The notes under the pieces are model-generated. The model was not told where the DNA came from. It worked only from the letters and a program-made list of their open reading frames with translations, and did not search any database. This document shows positions 15,425 to 23,989 of a DNA stretch of 64,000 nucleotides, in pieces (position 1 is the first letter of the stretch; each line of letters begins with the position of its first letter). Source of the DNA: Rubrobacter taiwanensis (lineage in GTDB: Bacteria > Actinomycetota > Rubrobacteria > Rubrobacterales > Rubrobacteraceae); assembly GCF_004337705.1 (NCBI RefSeq), contig NZ_SKBU01000004.1:1-64000 (forward strand). Reading direction: 5' to 3'. The translations under genes and the position numbers were made by a program.

Positions 15425-16693
15425 TCAGCAGCTGGAGTCGGTGGGCTTGGGGTTGGCGAGCTCGAAGAGCGGCCGCACCTTGAGCCCGGCGTAGGTGCCG
15501 ATAAGCGCCATCGCGATCCACAGCCAGCCGTGCAGCGAGAAGGATGCGACGCCGCTGAAGTACGCTCCAATGTTGCAGCCGTAGGCCAGGCGCGCGCCGT
15601 AACCCATCAGGAGCCCCCCGATTATCGCGGCGGCCGCCGTCTTCGGCGGTATCCGACGGTGGAGGGCGAAGGACCCCCCGATAGCGGCGGCCAGAAGAGC
15701 GCCGAAGACGATCCCGAAGTTCATCACGCTCGTGGAGTCGGCGAGCACGGACGCCTGCAGCGCGGCGGCCCGCTCGCCGGACCAGTAGCTCCAGCTCGCC
15801 ACATCAACGCCGAGCGCCTGCGCGATCTTGGACCCCCACAGCGCGAACGCCGAGGTGATACCCCACGGCTCGCCCCGGACGAGCAGGGTGGCTGCGTTGA
15901 GCCCGGCCAGCACGACCGCACCGGCCCATAGCGGCCACGCGCCGCGAATCACGCGCGCCACTCCGGAGGCGGCGGCCGGCGGCCGGCGCGGCGGCGGGTT
16001 CTTGCGCCGGGCTATGAGCACCGTCGCTCCGGCTATCGCGGCGAAGATGGCGAGCTGTACCGCCAGCGCCCCGCCGTAGCCGAGCCCCGTGCTCTCGGCG
16101 AGCGAGACCGGCGGCAGCGCGGGCATCGTCTCGGTCCAGAAGTCCCAATGCCAAGCCCCGAGTACCGACCCCCCGATGAACCCAGCGAGCGTCAACAGGA
16201 TGGCGGTCTGCCCGCCGCCGATGGAGAAGAGCGTCCCCGAGGCGCACGCACCCCCGAGCTGCATCCCGATCCCGAAGATGAACGCGCCGACCACCACGCT
16301 CAATCCCAGCGGCGCCACGAAACCGGCCGGCTCCACCCCGAAAAACCCGACCCCGGCCGCCAGGATCGGGGCGAACAGCACGCTCGCCACCGCCAGCATC
16401 AACATGTGCGCCCGCAGCCCCGCTCCCTGACCCACCGCCACGAGCTGCCGGAAGGCCGAGGTGAACCCGAACCGGGCGTGGTAGAGCGCGATGCCGAGCA
16501 GCACCCCCAGCGCGTACAGGATCCCCTGCTGAACGCCGTGCCCGGCCACGATCGCATACCCCAGCGCCACCAGCGCCAGAGAACCCCCCAGCGCTACACC
16601 TAGCCGGGGCGGAGGGAGCTCCGCTCCCACGGCGCCCGCGGCCCGCTCCGCCGTCCGGGCCGCGACCTGATTGCTCTGCCGAGTCTCGGCCAT
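15425..16693 (-). CDS. YeeE/YedE-family (TsuA-like) sulfur-compound transporter
   Basis: A polytopic membrane protein of about 422 residues formed by an internal pseudo-repeat. The two Cys-containing helix loops typical of thiosulfate transporter TsuA/YeeE are present: LGGACASGTLFSIGGGQ and LAYGCNIGAYFSGVASFSLH. The chosen ATG at 16693 follows GGGAGGTGG. It begins an operon with methanethiol oxidase and endonuclease V. It likely imports thiosulfate or a related sulfur species; the precise ligand is inferred from family. Confidence 0.9.
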   Translation of the reverse strand: MAETRQSNQVAARTAERAAGAVGAELPPPRLGVALGGSLALVALGYAIVAGHGVQQGILYALGVLLGIALYHARFGFTSAFRQLVAVGQGAGLRAHMLMLAVASVLFAPILAAGVGFFGVEPAGFVAPLGLSVVVGAFIFGIGMQLGGACASGTLFSIGGGQTAILLTLAGFIGGSVLGAWHWDFWTETMPALPPVSLAESTGLGYGGALAVQLAIFAAIAGATVLIARRKNPPPRRPPAAASGVARVIRGAWPLWAGAVVLAGLNAATLLVRGEPWGITSAFALWGSKIAQALGVDVASWSYWSGERAAALQASVLADSTSVMNFGIVFGALLAAAIGGSFALHRRIPPKTAAAAIIGGLLMGYGARLAYGCNIGAYFSGVASFSLHGWLWIAMALIGTYAGLKVRPLFELANPKPTDSSC

Positions 16694-16707
16694 ACCACCT
16701 CCCACTA

Positions 16708-16731
16708 AATCCGATATCTTTTGTCGGGATT
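16708..16731. promoter_or_regulatory. Imperfect inverted repeat over the yeeE promoter start
   Basis: AATCCGA and TCGGGATT flank a 9-base spacer and form an imperfect palindrome that overlaps the -10 box and expected transcription start of the sulfur operon. Its place would let a repressor block RNA polymerase. The regulator is not known. Confidence 0.4.
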
Positions 16732-16756
16732 ATACAAAGCGCGCGGGGACGTTCAA
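16729..16756 (-). promoter_or_regulatory. Promoter of the sulfur operon
   Basis: On the minus strand TTGAAC (16756-16751) and a perfect TATAAT (16734-16729) are 16 bases apart, about 36 bases before the transporter start. This is one of the clearer sigma-70 type promoters in the window. Confidence 0.6.
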
Positions 16757-16803
16757 CGGGCGGCCGGTTCTGCTTTAAACTTCTTCTGCGGGAGGTGAGG
16801 ATC

Positions 16804-17340
16804 ATGGCGAGGATAGACGGCGTGACGGTCGAGTGCGTACGCGGGGACATAACGGCCCAGGAGGACATCGCGGCGGTAGTTAATGCGGCGAACGCGGAGT
16901 TGAGGCCGGGGGGCGGGGTCGCCGGTGCGATCCACCGGGCTGCCGGACCGGGGCTGGAGGAGGAGTGCCGGCCGCTGGCGCCCATAAGTCCTGGGGAGGC
17001 GGTCATAACCGGGGGGCACGGGCTGCCGAACCGGTACGTGATCCACACCCTCGGTCCCGTCTACGGGCGGGACGAGCCGGCGGCGGAGCTGCTCGCGAGC
17101 TGCTACCGCAACGCGCTCCGGCTCGCCGAGGAGAACGGGGTGGAATCCGTGGCGTTCCCCGCCATCTCCACCGGGGTCTTCGGCTACCCGGTCGAGGAGG
17201 CTGCGGAGGTCGCCTTGGGGACGGTGCTGGAGGAGGCGCCGCGGCTGGGGTCGGTGCGGCTGGTGCGCTTCGTGCTCTTCGGGGAGGAGGACTTCGAGAT
17301 CCACCGGCGGGTGCTCTCCCGGCTGGCCGGGGAGGGGTAG
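16804..17340 (+). CDS. Macrodomain protein (ADP-ribose/O-acetyl-ADP-ribose hydrolase type)
   Basis: A 178-residue macrodomain. Signature segments are VVNAANAELRPGGGVAGAIH (ADP-ribose binding with NAAN and GGGV) and AFPAISTGVFGYPVEEAA (phosphate loop). This is the YmdB/MacroD class that removes ADP-ribose from proteins or hydrolyses O-acetyl-ADP-ribose. The ATG at 16804 is chosen because GGAGGTGAGG precedes it; a GTG at 16795 is in frame but has no site. It stands alone between divergent and parallel genes. Confidence 0.9.
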   Translation: MARIDGVTVECVRGDITAQEDIAAVVNAANAELRPGGGVAGAIHRAAGPGLEEECRPLAPISPGEAVITGGHGLPNRYVIHTLGPVYGRDEPAAELLASCYRNALRLAEENGVESVAFPAISTGVFGYPVEEAAEVALGTVLEEAPRLGSVRLVRFVLFGEEDFEIHRRVLSRLAGEG

Positions 17341-17395
17341 CGGCGGAATCCTCCGCCGGGTGCCGGGATCGCCGGTCCGGTGTAAAGTACCCGGA

Positions 17396-18493
17396 ATGGA
17401 GACCAACTTCGACGCCTCGGCGCGCTACACCGTGGGTGTGGAGGAGGAGTTTCAGCTGGTGGACCCCGGCACGCTCGGGCTCGCTCCCGCCATCGATTCC
17501 CTGCTCGCCGCCCGCGACACCGTGGGGCTCCCCGGGGACTCTCTGGCTTCCGAGCTCTTCTCCTCGTGTCTGGAGGTGCGGTCTCCGGTCTGCTCCACGC
17601 TGGGAGAGCTGGCGGCGGAGCTGGCCGCCCTGCGGCGGAGGGCTCGGGAGCTGGCCGAGAGCTGTGGCGTGCGGCTGGCGGCGGCGGGAGCGCACCCCTT
17701 CAGCGAGGCCGTAGACCAGCCGCTCACCGGCGGCGAGCGCTACCGCCGGGTGGAGGAGAAGATGGGCTGGGCGGCGCGGATGCAGGCGATATACGGCCTG
17801 CACGTGCACGTGGCGGTACCGGACGAGGAACGGGCCATCCTGGGCGTCGGGGCGCTCGCGCGGTACATCCCGCTCTTCCTCGCCCTCTCGGCCAACTCGC
17901 CCTTCTGGGGCGGCCGGGACACCCGGCTGGCTTCTGTGCGGATTAAGGTCTTCGACCTCTTCCCCCGCTCCGGGGTGCCACCCGCCTTCAGCTGCTGGGA
18001 AGATTTCGAGCGGCATGTCGCCGTCCTGACGGAGGCCGGGAGCGTGCCGGACTACACCTGGTGCTGGTGGGACGTGCGGCCGCACCCGAGGCTCGGGACG
18101 GTGGAGCTACGCGCGCCGGACGCCCAGACAGAGCTCGACCGTACCGTCTCACTCGCCGCCCTCGCCCGGTGCATCGTCGCGACCGCCGGGGAGCACCCGC
18201 CTCCGGAGAGCCCCGTGCTCCTGCAGGAGAACAAGTGGCGGGCCACCCGCCACGGCCTCGACGCCCGATTCTACGACTTTACGGCCGGCCGGAGCATCGC
18301 CGCCCGGGAGGCGGTCCGGGAGCTGGTCCGGAGGCTACGGCCCGTTGCTCAGGATCTCGGGTGTGAGGAGGAGCTGGCAGGGGTGCTGGAGATAGTGAGG
18401 GATGGGAGCGGGTCCGAGCGCCAGCGGGCCGTCCTCAAGAAGCGCGGCTCGCTGGAGGCCGTCGTCGAGTACCTGATCTCCGCTACCGCTTGA
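17396..18493 (+). CDS. YbdK-like carboxylate-amine ligase (GCS2 family)
   Basis: A 365-residue member of the glutamate-cysteine ligase family 2. It begins with ARYTVGVEEEFQLVDP, the Mg/ATP-binding GxEEEF motif, and contains MQAIYGLHVHVAVPDEE, LALSANSPFWGGRDT and TLGVELRAPD-like DARTVELRAPDAQTE. The family joins glutamate to an amine, as in YbdK and EgtA; which amine cannot be told. Its end overlaps the convergent FAD oxidoreductase by 11 bases. Confidence 0.9.
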   Translation: METNFDASARYTVGVEEEFQLVDPGTLGLAPAIDSLLAARDTVGLPGDSLASELFSSCLEVRSPVCSTLGELAAELAALRRRARELAESCGVRLAAAGAHPFSEAVDQPLTGGERYRRVEEKMGWAARMQAIYGLHVHVAVPDEERAILGVGALARYIPLFLALSANSPFWGGRDTRLASVRIKVFDLFPRSGVPPAFSCWEDFERHVAVLTEAGSVPDYTWCWWDVRPHPRLGTVELRAPDAQTELDRTVSLAALARCIVATAGEHPPPESPVLLQENKWRATRHGLDARFYDFTAGRSIAAREAVRELVRRLRPVAQDLGCEEELAGVLEIVRDGSGSERQRAVLKKRGSLEAVVEYLISATA

Positions 18494-19817
18494 GATCCGC
18501 CTTTCCGTCTTCCACCGCGGAACCGGCGGCTACCCGGCCGAAGACCAGCGCCGAGGCGAGGCCGCTCGCGTACCCGCCGGTCGAGACCCCGCCGGCCTCG
18601 ACGCCCGCTGCGTACAGCCCGGGCAGCGGCCGCCCGTCCGCCTGCCGGAGCACGCGGCACCCCGCATCGACCGCGAGCCCTCCCGTGGTGTGCGTTATGG
18701 CCGGCGCGACCTCCACGGCCATGAACGGGGGGACCCGCACGGGCGCGGCCGGTTCGCTCCGGGGCGGTGAGAGCTCCGCTGCCCGGCCGGCTGAGACGGC
18801 GGCGTCGTACTCGCCGAGCGTGCGGAGCGCCCTCTTCAGGGGCACGCCCCGCTCCGCGAGCCTTTCTGCAAGCTTCTCCAGGCTCTCCGCCCGCAGGACC
18901 GTCCCCCCGGCGCGCAGGGCCGCCGCGACCATCTCCTCCACGGTGCGGTCCCGGACGCGCCGCCGGAGGGCCGCGGCGTCCAGCACGTACCACGCCCGGA
19001 GGCCCGGCTGGCGGGCGGTGGCCCGGACGAGCGCCGTCTCCGACCAGTCGGCGGCCTCGTCGGCGTAGCGTTCGCCCGCGGCGTTCAGGGCTACGGCGTG
19101 GCGGCCGTAGAGCTGGGAGACCTCGACGAACTCCTGCGGAGAGAAGTTGGCGGGAGGTGCGGGCAGGTTGCGGCCGTAGAAACCGTCGAGGCCCGGGCTC
19201 GCCAGCGCACCCGCCGCCAGAGCTGCGCGGAAGCCGTCCCCGGTGCTCCGGGGGTGTGCCCGCAGCTGCAGCTCCCCGGGGCCCCGGAGGATGTACCGCC
19301 GGACCAGCTCCCGGCTGGCCGCGAACCCGCCGGTGGCCAGGATCACCGCGTCTGCCGGCTCCCGGCGCTCCCCGCCGTTCTGCGCCACCTCCGCTCCGGC
19401 TATCCGGCCTCCGGCGAGGGTCAGGATGCGCAGCCGGGCGTTCGTCAGGATGCGCCCTCCGGCGGCCGCGATGCGCTGCACGAGGGAAGCTACCACCCGC
19501 TCCGGGTCGAAGCGGGCGCCGAAGGTCAGGGGGTTGCCCGTCTCGCGCGCGAGCGCGGGGGCGCCGCGCTCCTCCAGCCAGCCGAGGTCGGGCGGCAGCC
19601 GCCTCAGGATGAGCCTCTGCAGTGCGGCGTCGCCCGCCGGGACCTCGCGGCGGAAGGTTGCCAGATCCCGGTAGGACCAGATATAGCCGCTGGAGTAGAC
19701 GAAGGAGCCGCCGGGCCGGACGCCCTTCTCCAGGAGAGTGACCTCGGCCCCCGACTCCAGGGAGCCGAGGGCGGCGACCAGGCCGGCGAGTCCTCCGCCG
19801 GCGACGAGGATGCGCAT
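18483..19817 (-). CDS. FAD-dependent oxidoreductase, fumarate reductase/ketosteroid dehydrogenase type
   Basis: A 444-residue flavoprotein. The N-terminal dinucleotide loop is ILVAGGGLAGLVAALGSLES; later ADAVILATGGFAAS and the C-terminal FAD motif GLYAAGVEAGGVSTGGYASG follow, with the capping domain between. This matches the FRD/SdhA-like branch that also holds 3-ketosteroid dehydrogenases. No flavocytochrome domain or signal peptide is seen, so it is a soluble enzyme. A VOC-family dioxygenase-like gene lies 5 bases upstream on the same strand, so both may act on one cyclic or aromatic substrate, which is not identified. Confidence 0.85.
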   Translation of the reverse strand: MRILVAGGGLAGLVAALGSLESGAEVTLLEKGVRPGGSFVYSSGYIWSYRDLATFRREVPAGDAALQRLILRRLPPDLGWLEERGAPALARETGNPLTFGARFDPERVVASLVQRIAAAGGRILTNARLRILTLAGGRIAGAEVAQNGGERREPADAVILATGGFAASRELVRRYILRGPGELQLRAHPRSTGDGFRAALAAGALASPGLDGFYGRNLPAPPANFSPQEFVEVSQLYGRHAVALNAAGERYADEAADWSETALVRATARQPGLRAWYVLDAAALRRRVRDRTVEEMVAAALRAGGTVLRAESLEKLAERLAERGVPLKRALRTLGEYDAAVSAGRAAELSPPRSEPAAPVRVPPFMAVEVAPAITHTTGGLAVDAGCRVLRQADGRPLPGLYAAGVEAGGVSTGGYASGLASALVFGRVAAGSAVEDGKADLKR

Positions 19818-19822
19818 CCCGG

Positions 19823-20515
19823 TCAGGTCAGCGAGAAGGTGGGCTTGTGCTCCACGTACTCCACGCTGATGCCCTCCGGTCCCCGGACGAAGACGGCCCG
19901 GGTGTTCGGGCCCTCGACGAAGTCCTGGATCTCCAGCCCCCGCTCCTCGGCTTCGCGGCGGTGATCCTCCGCCGACTGCACCAGGCAGCCCAGGTGGTAG
20001 AGCATCTCCTGACCTTCCCTGAAGGGCGTCGAGGAGGTCAGGCGCAGCCGGTACTCGCCGGCCCGGACCGTCCGCTCGTCCTCCCCCGGCTCGAAGCCCA
20101 TCCCGGCGAAGCGGCGCGCCGAGCCCTCCGGGTCGCCGGAGCGCAGAACGATGCCCTCCAGGTCGTAGTCGGTGAAGCCTCCCTCGCCTGGCACGAGAGC
20201 GAACGGCAGCCCCTCCGGGCCGGTGAAGAGGTATGCGCCGTCCCGCCGCTCCACGCCGGCCTCCTGCGGGAGCCGGGCGGCGGACTCGGGGTCCGACACG
20301 CGGAAGTTTATGCGTTCGATCACCTGCGGCGCCGGCACCGTTCCCTCCGGGGCGTCGAAGAGGGTCAGCTTCCCGATCCTGCCCCCGGCTCCCACCAGAG
20401 TGTAGCGGTCGGTACGGTCCACGACGTGGAGCCCCAGATGCGAGGTCAGGAACGCGGCAGCCGCCTCTCTGTCGCTCATGTAGAGCGCTACGTGGTCCAG
20501 TTTCTCTATCTCCAT
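19823..20515 (-). CDS. VOC-superfamily (glyoxalase/extradiol dioxygenase-like) protein
   Basis: A 230-residue protein with two beta-alpha-beta-beta-beta modules: MEIEKLDHVALYMSDREAAA at the start and FTDYDLEGIVLRSGDPEG in the second half, ending NTRAVFVRGPEGISVEYVEH. His of LDHVAL and Glu of ISVEYVE are candidate metal ligands. The ATG at 20515 follows GAGGAGGG. It is followed directly by the FAD oxidoreductase gene. Function could be dioxygenase, isomerase or lyase. Confidence 0.82.
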   Translation of the reverse strand: MEIEKLDHVALYMSDREAAAAFLTSHLGLHVVDRTDRYTLVGAGGRIGKLTLFDAPEGTVPAPQVIERINFRVSDPESAARLPQEAGVERRDGAYLFTGPEGLPFALVPGEGGFTDYDLEGIVLRSGDPEGSARRFAGMGFEPGEDERTVRAGEYRLRLTSSTPFREGQEMLYHLGCLVQSAEDHRREAEERGLEIQDFVEGPNTRAVFVRGPEGISVEYVEHKPTFSLT

Positions 20516-20587
20516 GCTCCCTCCTCTAAAGATGGCCGGCTCTTGCACCTACCCTGCTTTTTTGCCCGTTGCGCCGGGCCTGCACAC

Positions 20588-20615
20588 CTGACGCAGCACC
20601 AGAGAAATATATAAT
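20588..20615 (+). promoter_or_regulatory. Promoter of the creatininase-family gene
   Basis: CTGACG (20588-20593) and a perfect TATAAT (20610-20615) are 16 bases apart and lie 31 bases before the ATG. Confidence 0.5.
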
Positions 20616-20646
20616 CCGGTCGGGTGGCCGGAGGACGGGGAGGCAA

Positions 20647-21417
20647 ATGACCTCGCTTCACCACATGGAACGGATGACCTACCCCCGGATCGGGCAGCTC
20701 GCCGCCCGGACGGAGCTGGCTCTCCTCCCGGTCGGCCCGCCGGAGGCGCACGGCCCCCACCTGCCGGTAGGAACCGACCTCCTGGCGGCCCGCGAGCTCT
20801 GCGATCGCGCAGCCCGGAAGCTCGCCGCCCGGCGCACCGAGTGCCTGATAGCGCCCCCGCTCGCCTACTGCCTGGCCGAGGCCGCATCTCCCTTCCCCGG
20901 CACGGTCACGGTCCGGTCGGAGGTGGTGGCGGCGCTCGTAGAGGACATCTGCCGGAGCCTGGCCCGTTCGGGGTTCCGCCGGGTGCTGGTGGTAAGCGGG
21001 CACGCCGAAGGGGAGAACCTGGCGGCGCTGCGGGCGGGAGCCGAACGGGCGGGAGAAGGTGGAGCAGTGGTGGCGGTCTCCCGCTGGTACACGAACGCGC
21101 TGCCGGGGCTGCTGCACCTTCTGGACGAGGATCACCCGGAGTGCGATATCCACGCCGGGGAGTGGGAGACGGCACTGGTTATGCTGCGGGCTCCCGAACT
21201 CGTGGACGGAGAGGCCCTGGCCTCGCTGCCGGCGAACTGGGAGGCCTGCCGTATCTCCGAGCTCCGGGCGGCCGGCGGGCGCACCTTCCCGGAGCTGGGG
21301 GCTCCAGAAGCCTACTGCGGAGACCCGCGCCGGGCGAAACCAGAGACCGCCGAGAGGCTCTACGCGGCTCTCGGGGAGTTCGTCGCAGAAGAGGCCGGCT
21401 CCCTGCTCCGCTCCTGA
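20647..21417 (+). CDS. Creatininase-family amidohydrolase
   Basis: A 256-residue member of the creatinine amidohydrolase fold. Metal ligands are visible in VGPPEAHGPHLPVGTDLLAA (Glu, His, Asp), VVSGHAEGENLAALR (His) and DIHAGEWETALVM (Glu). The usual GNHGGN loop is changed to SGHAEGEN. The family includes creatininase, formamide hydrolases of riboflavin-type pathways and the MftE peptidase; none of the mycofactocin genes is nearby, so the substrate stays open. The ATG at 20647 follows GGGGAGGCAA. Confidence 0.85.
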   Translation: MTSLHHMERMTYPRIGQLAARTELALLPVGPPEAHGPHLPVGTDLLAARELCDRAARKLAARRTECLIAPPLAYCLAEAASPFPGTVTVRSEVVAALVEDICRSLARSGFRRVLVVSGHAEGENLAALRAGAERAGEGGAVVAVSRWYTNALPGLLHLLDEDHPECDIHAGEWETALVMLRAPELVDGEALASLPANWEACRISELRAAGGRTFPELGAPEAYCGDPRRAKPETAERLYAALGEFVAEEAGSLLRS

Positions 21418-21435
21418 GGCGCAGAGCCGCCTGTT

Positions 21436-21645
21436 CTAAGCGCCCGAGGGAGCTCTCTTGTCGAGGCCTCCTTCGCCCTCGTCGCCCTGAGTATAGACTC
21501 TATCCGAGACCAGGCCCCGGATCTCCTCGTCGCTCAGGTGCATCTCGGGGTGGTCCTCGTCGACGTGCCTGCGCGCCTGCTCCACCAGGGCTTCGTCATC
21601 CGGCGCTTCCAGGTGCCTGCCGCACTCGCAGTCCATCGCCCGCAT
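21436..21645 (-). CDS. DUF1059-like small protein
   Basis: A 69-residue protein starting MRAMDCECGRHLEAPDDEAL and continuing EQARRHVDEDHPEMHLSDEE, which matches the short DUF1059 family (conserved Cys near the start, HxxxxH-like helix). AAAGGAGGAGAAC precedes the ATG. Function unknown; the Cys and His residues could bind a metal. Confidence 0.7.
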   Translation of the reverse strand: MRAMDCECGRHLEAPDDEALVEQARRHVDEDHPEMHLSDEEIRGLVSDRVYTQGDEGEGGLDKRAPSGA

Positions 21646-21692
21646 GTTCTCCTCCTTTCCGCCCGCCAGAAGCGATAAAGTGAACCAAATAA

Positions 21693-21850
21693 TTATTCCC
21701 CGTCTGGGCGGAGCGTAACCCGGTCCGGGCGGATGTCTTTGTGCCGCTGCACGAACGGCTCGCACAGCACCGAGTAGTGGTTTGCGCCCTTGAGGACCGC
21801 GTCTTTGCGTCCGGCGCCCGTTCCATGACTTCCCGGGTTTCGCCGTCTAT
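21693..21850 (-). pseudogene. Possible C-terminal gene remnant
   Basis: The frame ending at 21693 reads KDAVLKGANHYSVLCEPFV and QRHKDIRPDRVTLRPDGE before TAA. The composition looks protein-like, and the GANHYS segment is like the end of an alpha/beta hydrolase, but there is no start and no upstream homology because the PucR-type gene ends at 21854. It may be a leftover tail or a chance frame. Confidence 0.25.
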
Positions 21851-21853
21851 GCT

Positions 21854-23893
21854 TCAGGCGCTGCGCACCGGGTTGCGGCGCAGCCAGGCGAAGGCGGCCA
21901 GGCTCAGGGCGGTCCGCTCTTTGGGCCGCTCCAGATCCCGGCCCAGGATCTGCTCTGCGCGCCGCACCCTGTAGCGGACCGTGTTCTCGTGCACGAAGAG
22001 CCGCTCGGCCGCGGCGCGGGGCGAGCCGAGGGCGAGCGCCAGGCAGAAGGTTCTGGTGAGCTCGGAGCCGTGCTCCCGGTCGTAGGCCAGCAGGGGGGAG
22101 AGGAGGTTCTGCGCGAACGCCGCCAGCTCGCCGCCCAGCCGGGGGTTCTCCAGCAGGCTGTCCAGCCCCCAGCTGCTCACCTCCAGGACATAGCGCCCGG
22201 CGTCTTCCCGCCGCGCGCGGCGGGCTATCCCCACGGCGTGCAGCAGGGCGTCCTTGAGCTCTCCGAAGGTATCGTAGGCTGCGCCGTGCACCAGCCACAG
22301 AGGGTCCGGCCCGAAGTACTTCAGCAGCTCGTCGCGCACGGCCGAGGGCCGGCTGCGCGTCCGGCTCCGGCGCAGCACCACCCCTAGGCCGTCCTCGAGC
22401 ACGACGAGCGGGTCGCCCAGCAGGTCTAGCACGGCGTCCTCGGCCAGCATCTTGAGCCGGGTGTGCGCCTTTTCCGCGGTCCAGGCGAAGACCCACACCT
22501 CGCCCCGGTCCACCGCCAGACCCAGATGGTTCCCCTCCCGGTGCGCTTGCGGGGAGGCGTTCCCCTCCGCTACCCCCTGGAGCCACCGGGAGCGCTGGTG
22601 GTTGAGCCGGTTATAGGCGTGCTCCATGCGGTCTATGATCACGCCGGCTGCGACCGCGGCGTCATCGAGCAGGTCGGGCCACTCCGCCAGGGGAAGGTTC
22701 ACCGAGGGCCAGAGGTACAGGCGGCCCCGGTCTCCGGAGCCGTCCAGCGGAACGGTTTGCGGCGCGCGTCCCGCACAGAGGCGCTCCAGACGGTCCAGGT
22801 TGTGGAACACGTACGGACGCTCTCCGGAATCCACGCAGATCGCCGGTCCCCGGACGAGCCGTTCGAGCCACAGCTCTAGATCCCGCACCTGGGTGGAGTG
22901 GAGCAGGATCCGGCGCAGCTCGGACTTCACGACCTTCAGGTGATCCCGGCCCGAGACGAACAGGTGCCGGGGAGCCGGCCACAGCTCGGGCACCGGCTCG
23001 ACGCCGCGGGCCAGACGCAGCAGCAGCGTCCGCCGGGCGGGGGAGAAGGGCGCCACCTCCCGCCGGACGGCGTAGAGTACCGCACCGGTCTGTGGGGTAG
23101 AGCTGCGGACCGGGATGGCGAGCACCGAACGGGCCTGCTCCTCGTCGGTGACGTCGCTGACGCCCGGGTAGCGGTAGCGGCAGTTCTGGTAGTCTTCGAT
23201 CTCGAAGACCGCACCCCCGGCGAACGCCCGTCCGCCGACCCCCTCCCCGAGGGGCAGCTCGAAGCCAAACCCGGCGTCCCGGGCCCCCAGGTGCCACTTC
23301 ACGTCCACCAGCTCGTCGTGCACGCTGCCCCAGTAGGTGAGATCCGCATCGCCGATCGCTCGCGCCAGGGTCAGCAGTGCGGGCAGTCCCTGCTCGTCCC
23401 GATTTCTGAGCGCGTCTGCCAGCTCCTCCTCCAGCGGCGCGCCGCCGCGGAAGTAGAGGCGTTCCAGGTGCTCCACCTCCAGAAACGACTCCAGAGCCTG
23501 CCGGAAGCGCTCCAGCCTCTCCGCCCCCGCAAGCCCACCGCGCGGCCACAGAACCCAGAACCCCCGGAGGGCCGCCTCCCGCGGATGGAGAGGGAAGAGG
23601 ACCGGCTCTATCCCGGGGAAGCAGGGAGCCCGCTGCATGAGCGCCTGAGCCGTGACCTCCGGCGAAGCGTCGAGGCGGGAGCGCAGCCAGCGCAGCAACT
23701 CCGCCCGCCGCTCTCCCGCATAGCTCACCTGCCAGGGCGTCTCCCCGTCCAGCCGGGGCCGGATCAGGGCCGTGCCCGCAGCAGAGACCCAGCCGGCAAC
23801 ACCCGCCAGCGCCCGCTCCAGCTCCCCGGCCCGCCGCTCCGGCTCCAGAGCGGCCCGCTCCAGCAGGTTCCAGACACCGCTTTGTTCCGTCAT
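21854..23893 (-). CDS. PucR-family transcriptional regulator with GAF-like domain
   Basis: A 679-residue regulator. The middle (about 215-300) has a GAF-like segment (GFELPLGEGVGGRAFAGG, ARSVLAIPVRSS). The C-terminus is a PucR-type helix-turn-helix (ALGSPRAAAERLFVHENTVR, YRVRRAEQILGRDLERP). Start ATG at 23893 is preceded by AGGGG; the frame is open to 24010 but that region is the divergent promoter. It faces a hydrolase-transporter-hydroxybutyrate dehydrogenase operon and likely controls it. The ligand is unknown. Confidence 0.85.
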   Translation of the reverse strand: MTEQSGVWNLLERAALEPERRAGELERALAGVAGWVSAAGTALIRPRLDGETPWQVSYAGERRAELLRWLRSRLDASPEVTAQALMQRAPCFPGIEPVLFPLHPREAALRGFWVLWPRGGLAGAERLERFRQALESFLEVEHLERLYFRGGAPLEEELADALRNRDEQGLPALLTLARAIGDADLTYWGSVHDELVDVKWHLGARDAGFGFELPLGEGVGGRAFAGGAVFEIEDYQNCRYRYPGVSDVTDEEQARSVLAIPVRSSTPQTGAVLYAVRREVAPFSPARRTLLLRLARGVEPVPELWPAPRHLFVSGRDHLKVVKSELRRILLHSTQVRDLELWLERLVRGPAICVDSGERPYVFHNLDRLERLCAGRAPQTVPLDGSGDRGRLYLWPSVNLPLAEWPDLLDDAAVAAGVIIDRMEHAYNRLNHQRSRWLQGVAEGNASPQAHREGNHLGLAVDRGEVWVFAWTAEKAHTRLKMLAEDAVLDLLGDPLVVLEDGLGVVLRRSRTRSRPSAVRDELLKYFGPDPLWLVHGAAYDTFGELKDALLHAVGIARRARREDAGRYVLEVSSWGLDSLLENPRLGGELAAFAQNLLSPLLAYDREHGSELTRTFCLALALGSPRAAAERLFVHENTVRYRVRRAEQILGRDLERPKERTALSLAAFAWLRRNPVRSA

Positions 23894-23913
23894 ACAAACC
23901 CCTGCCCGGAGTT

Positions 23914-23926
23914 TTGTCTCCGACAA
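23914..23926. promoter_or_regulatory. Small palindrome in the divergent promoter region
   Basis: TTGTC-TCC-GACAA is a perfect 5+5 inverted repeat in the 96-base gap between the PucR-type regulator and the hydrolase operon. It is a candidate regulator site by position only. Confidence 0.3.
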
Positions 23927-23989
23927 CATAGTAACGGATCTTGCCAGAGAGATACAATCCAGGTATTTGGGGAGAGAGGGGTGGTAAGC

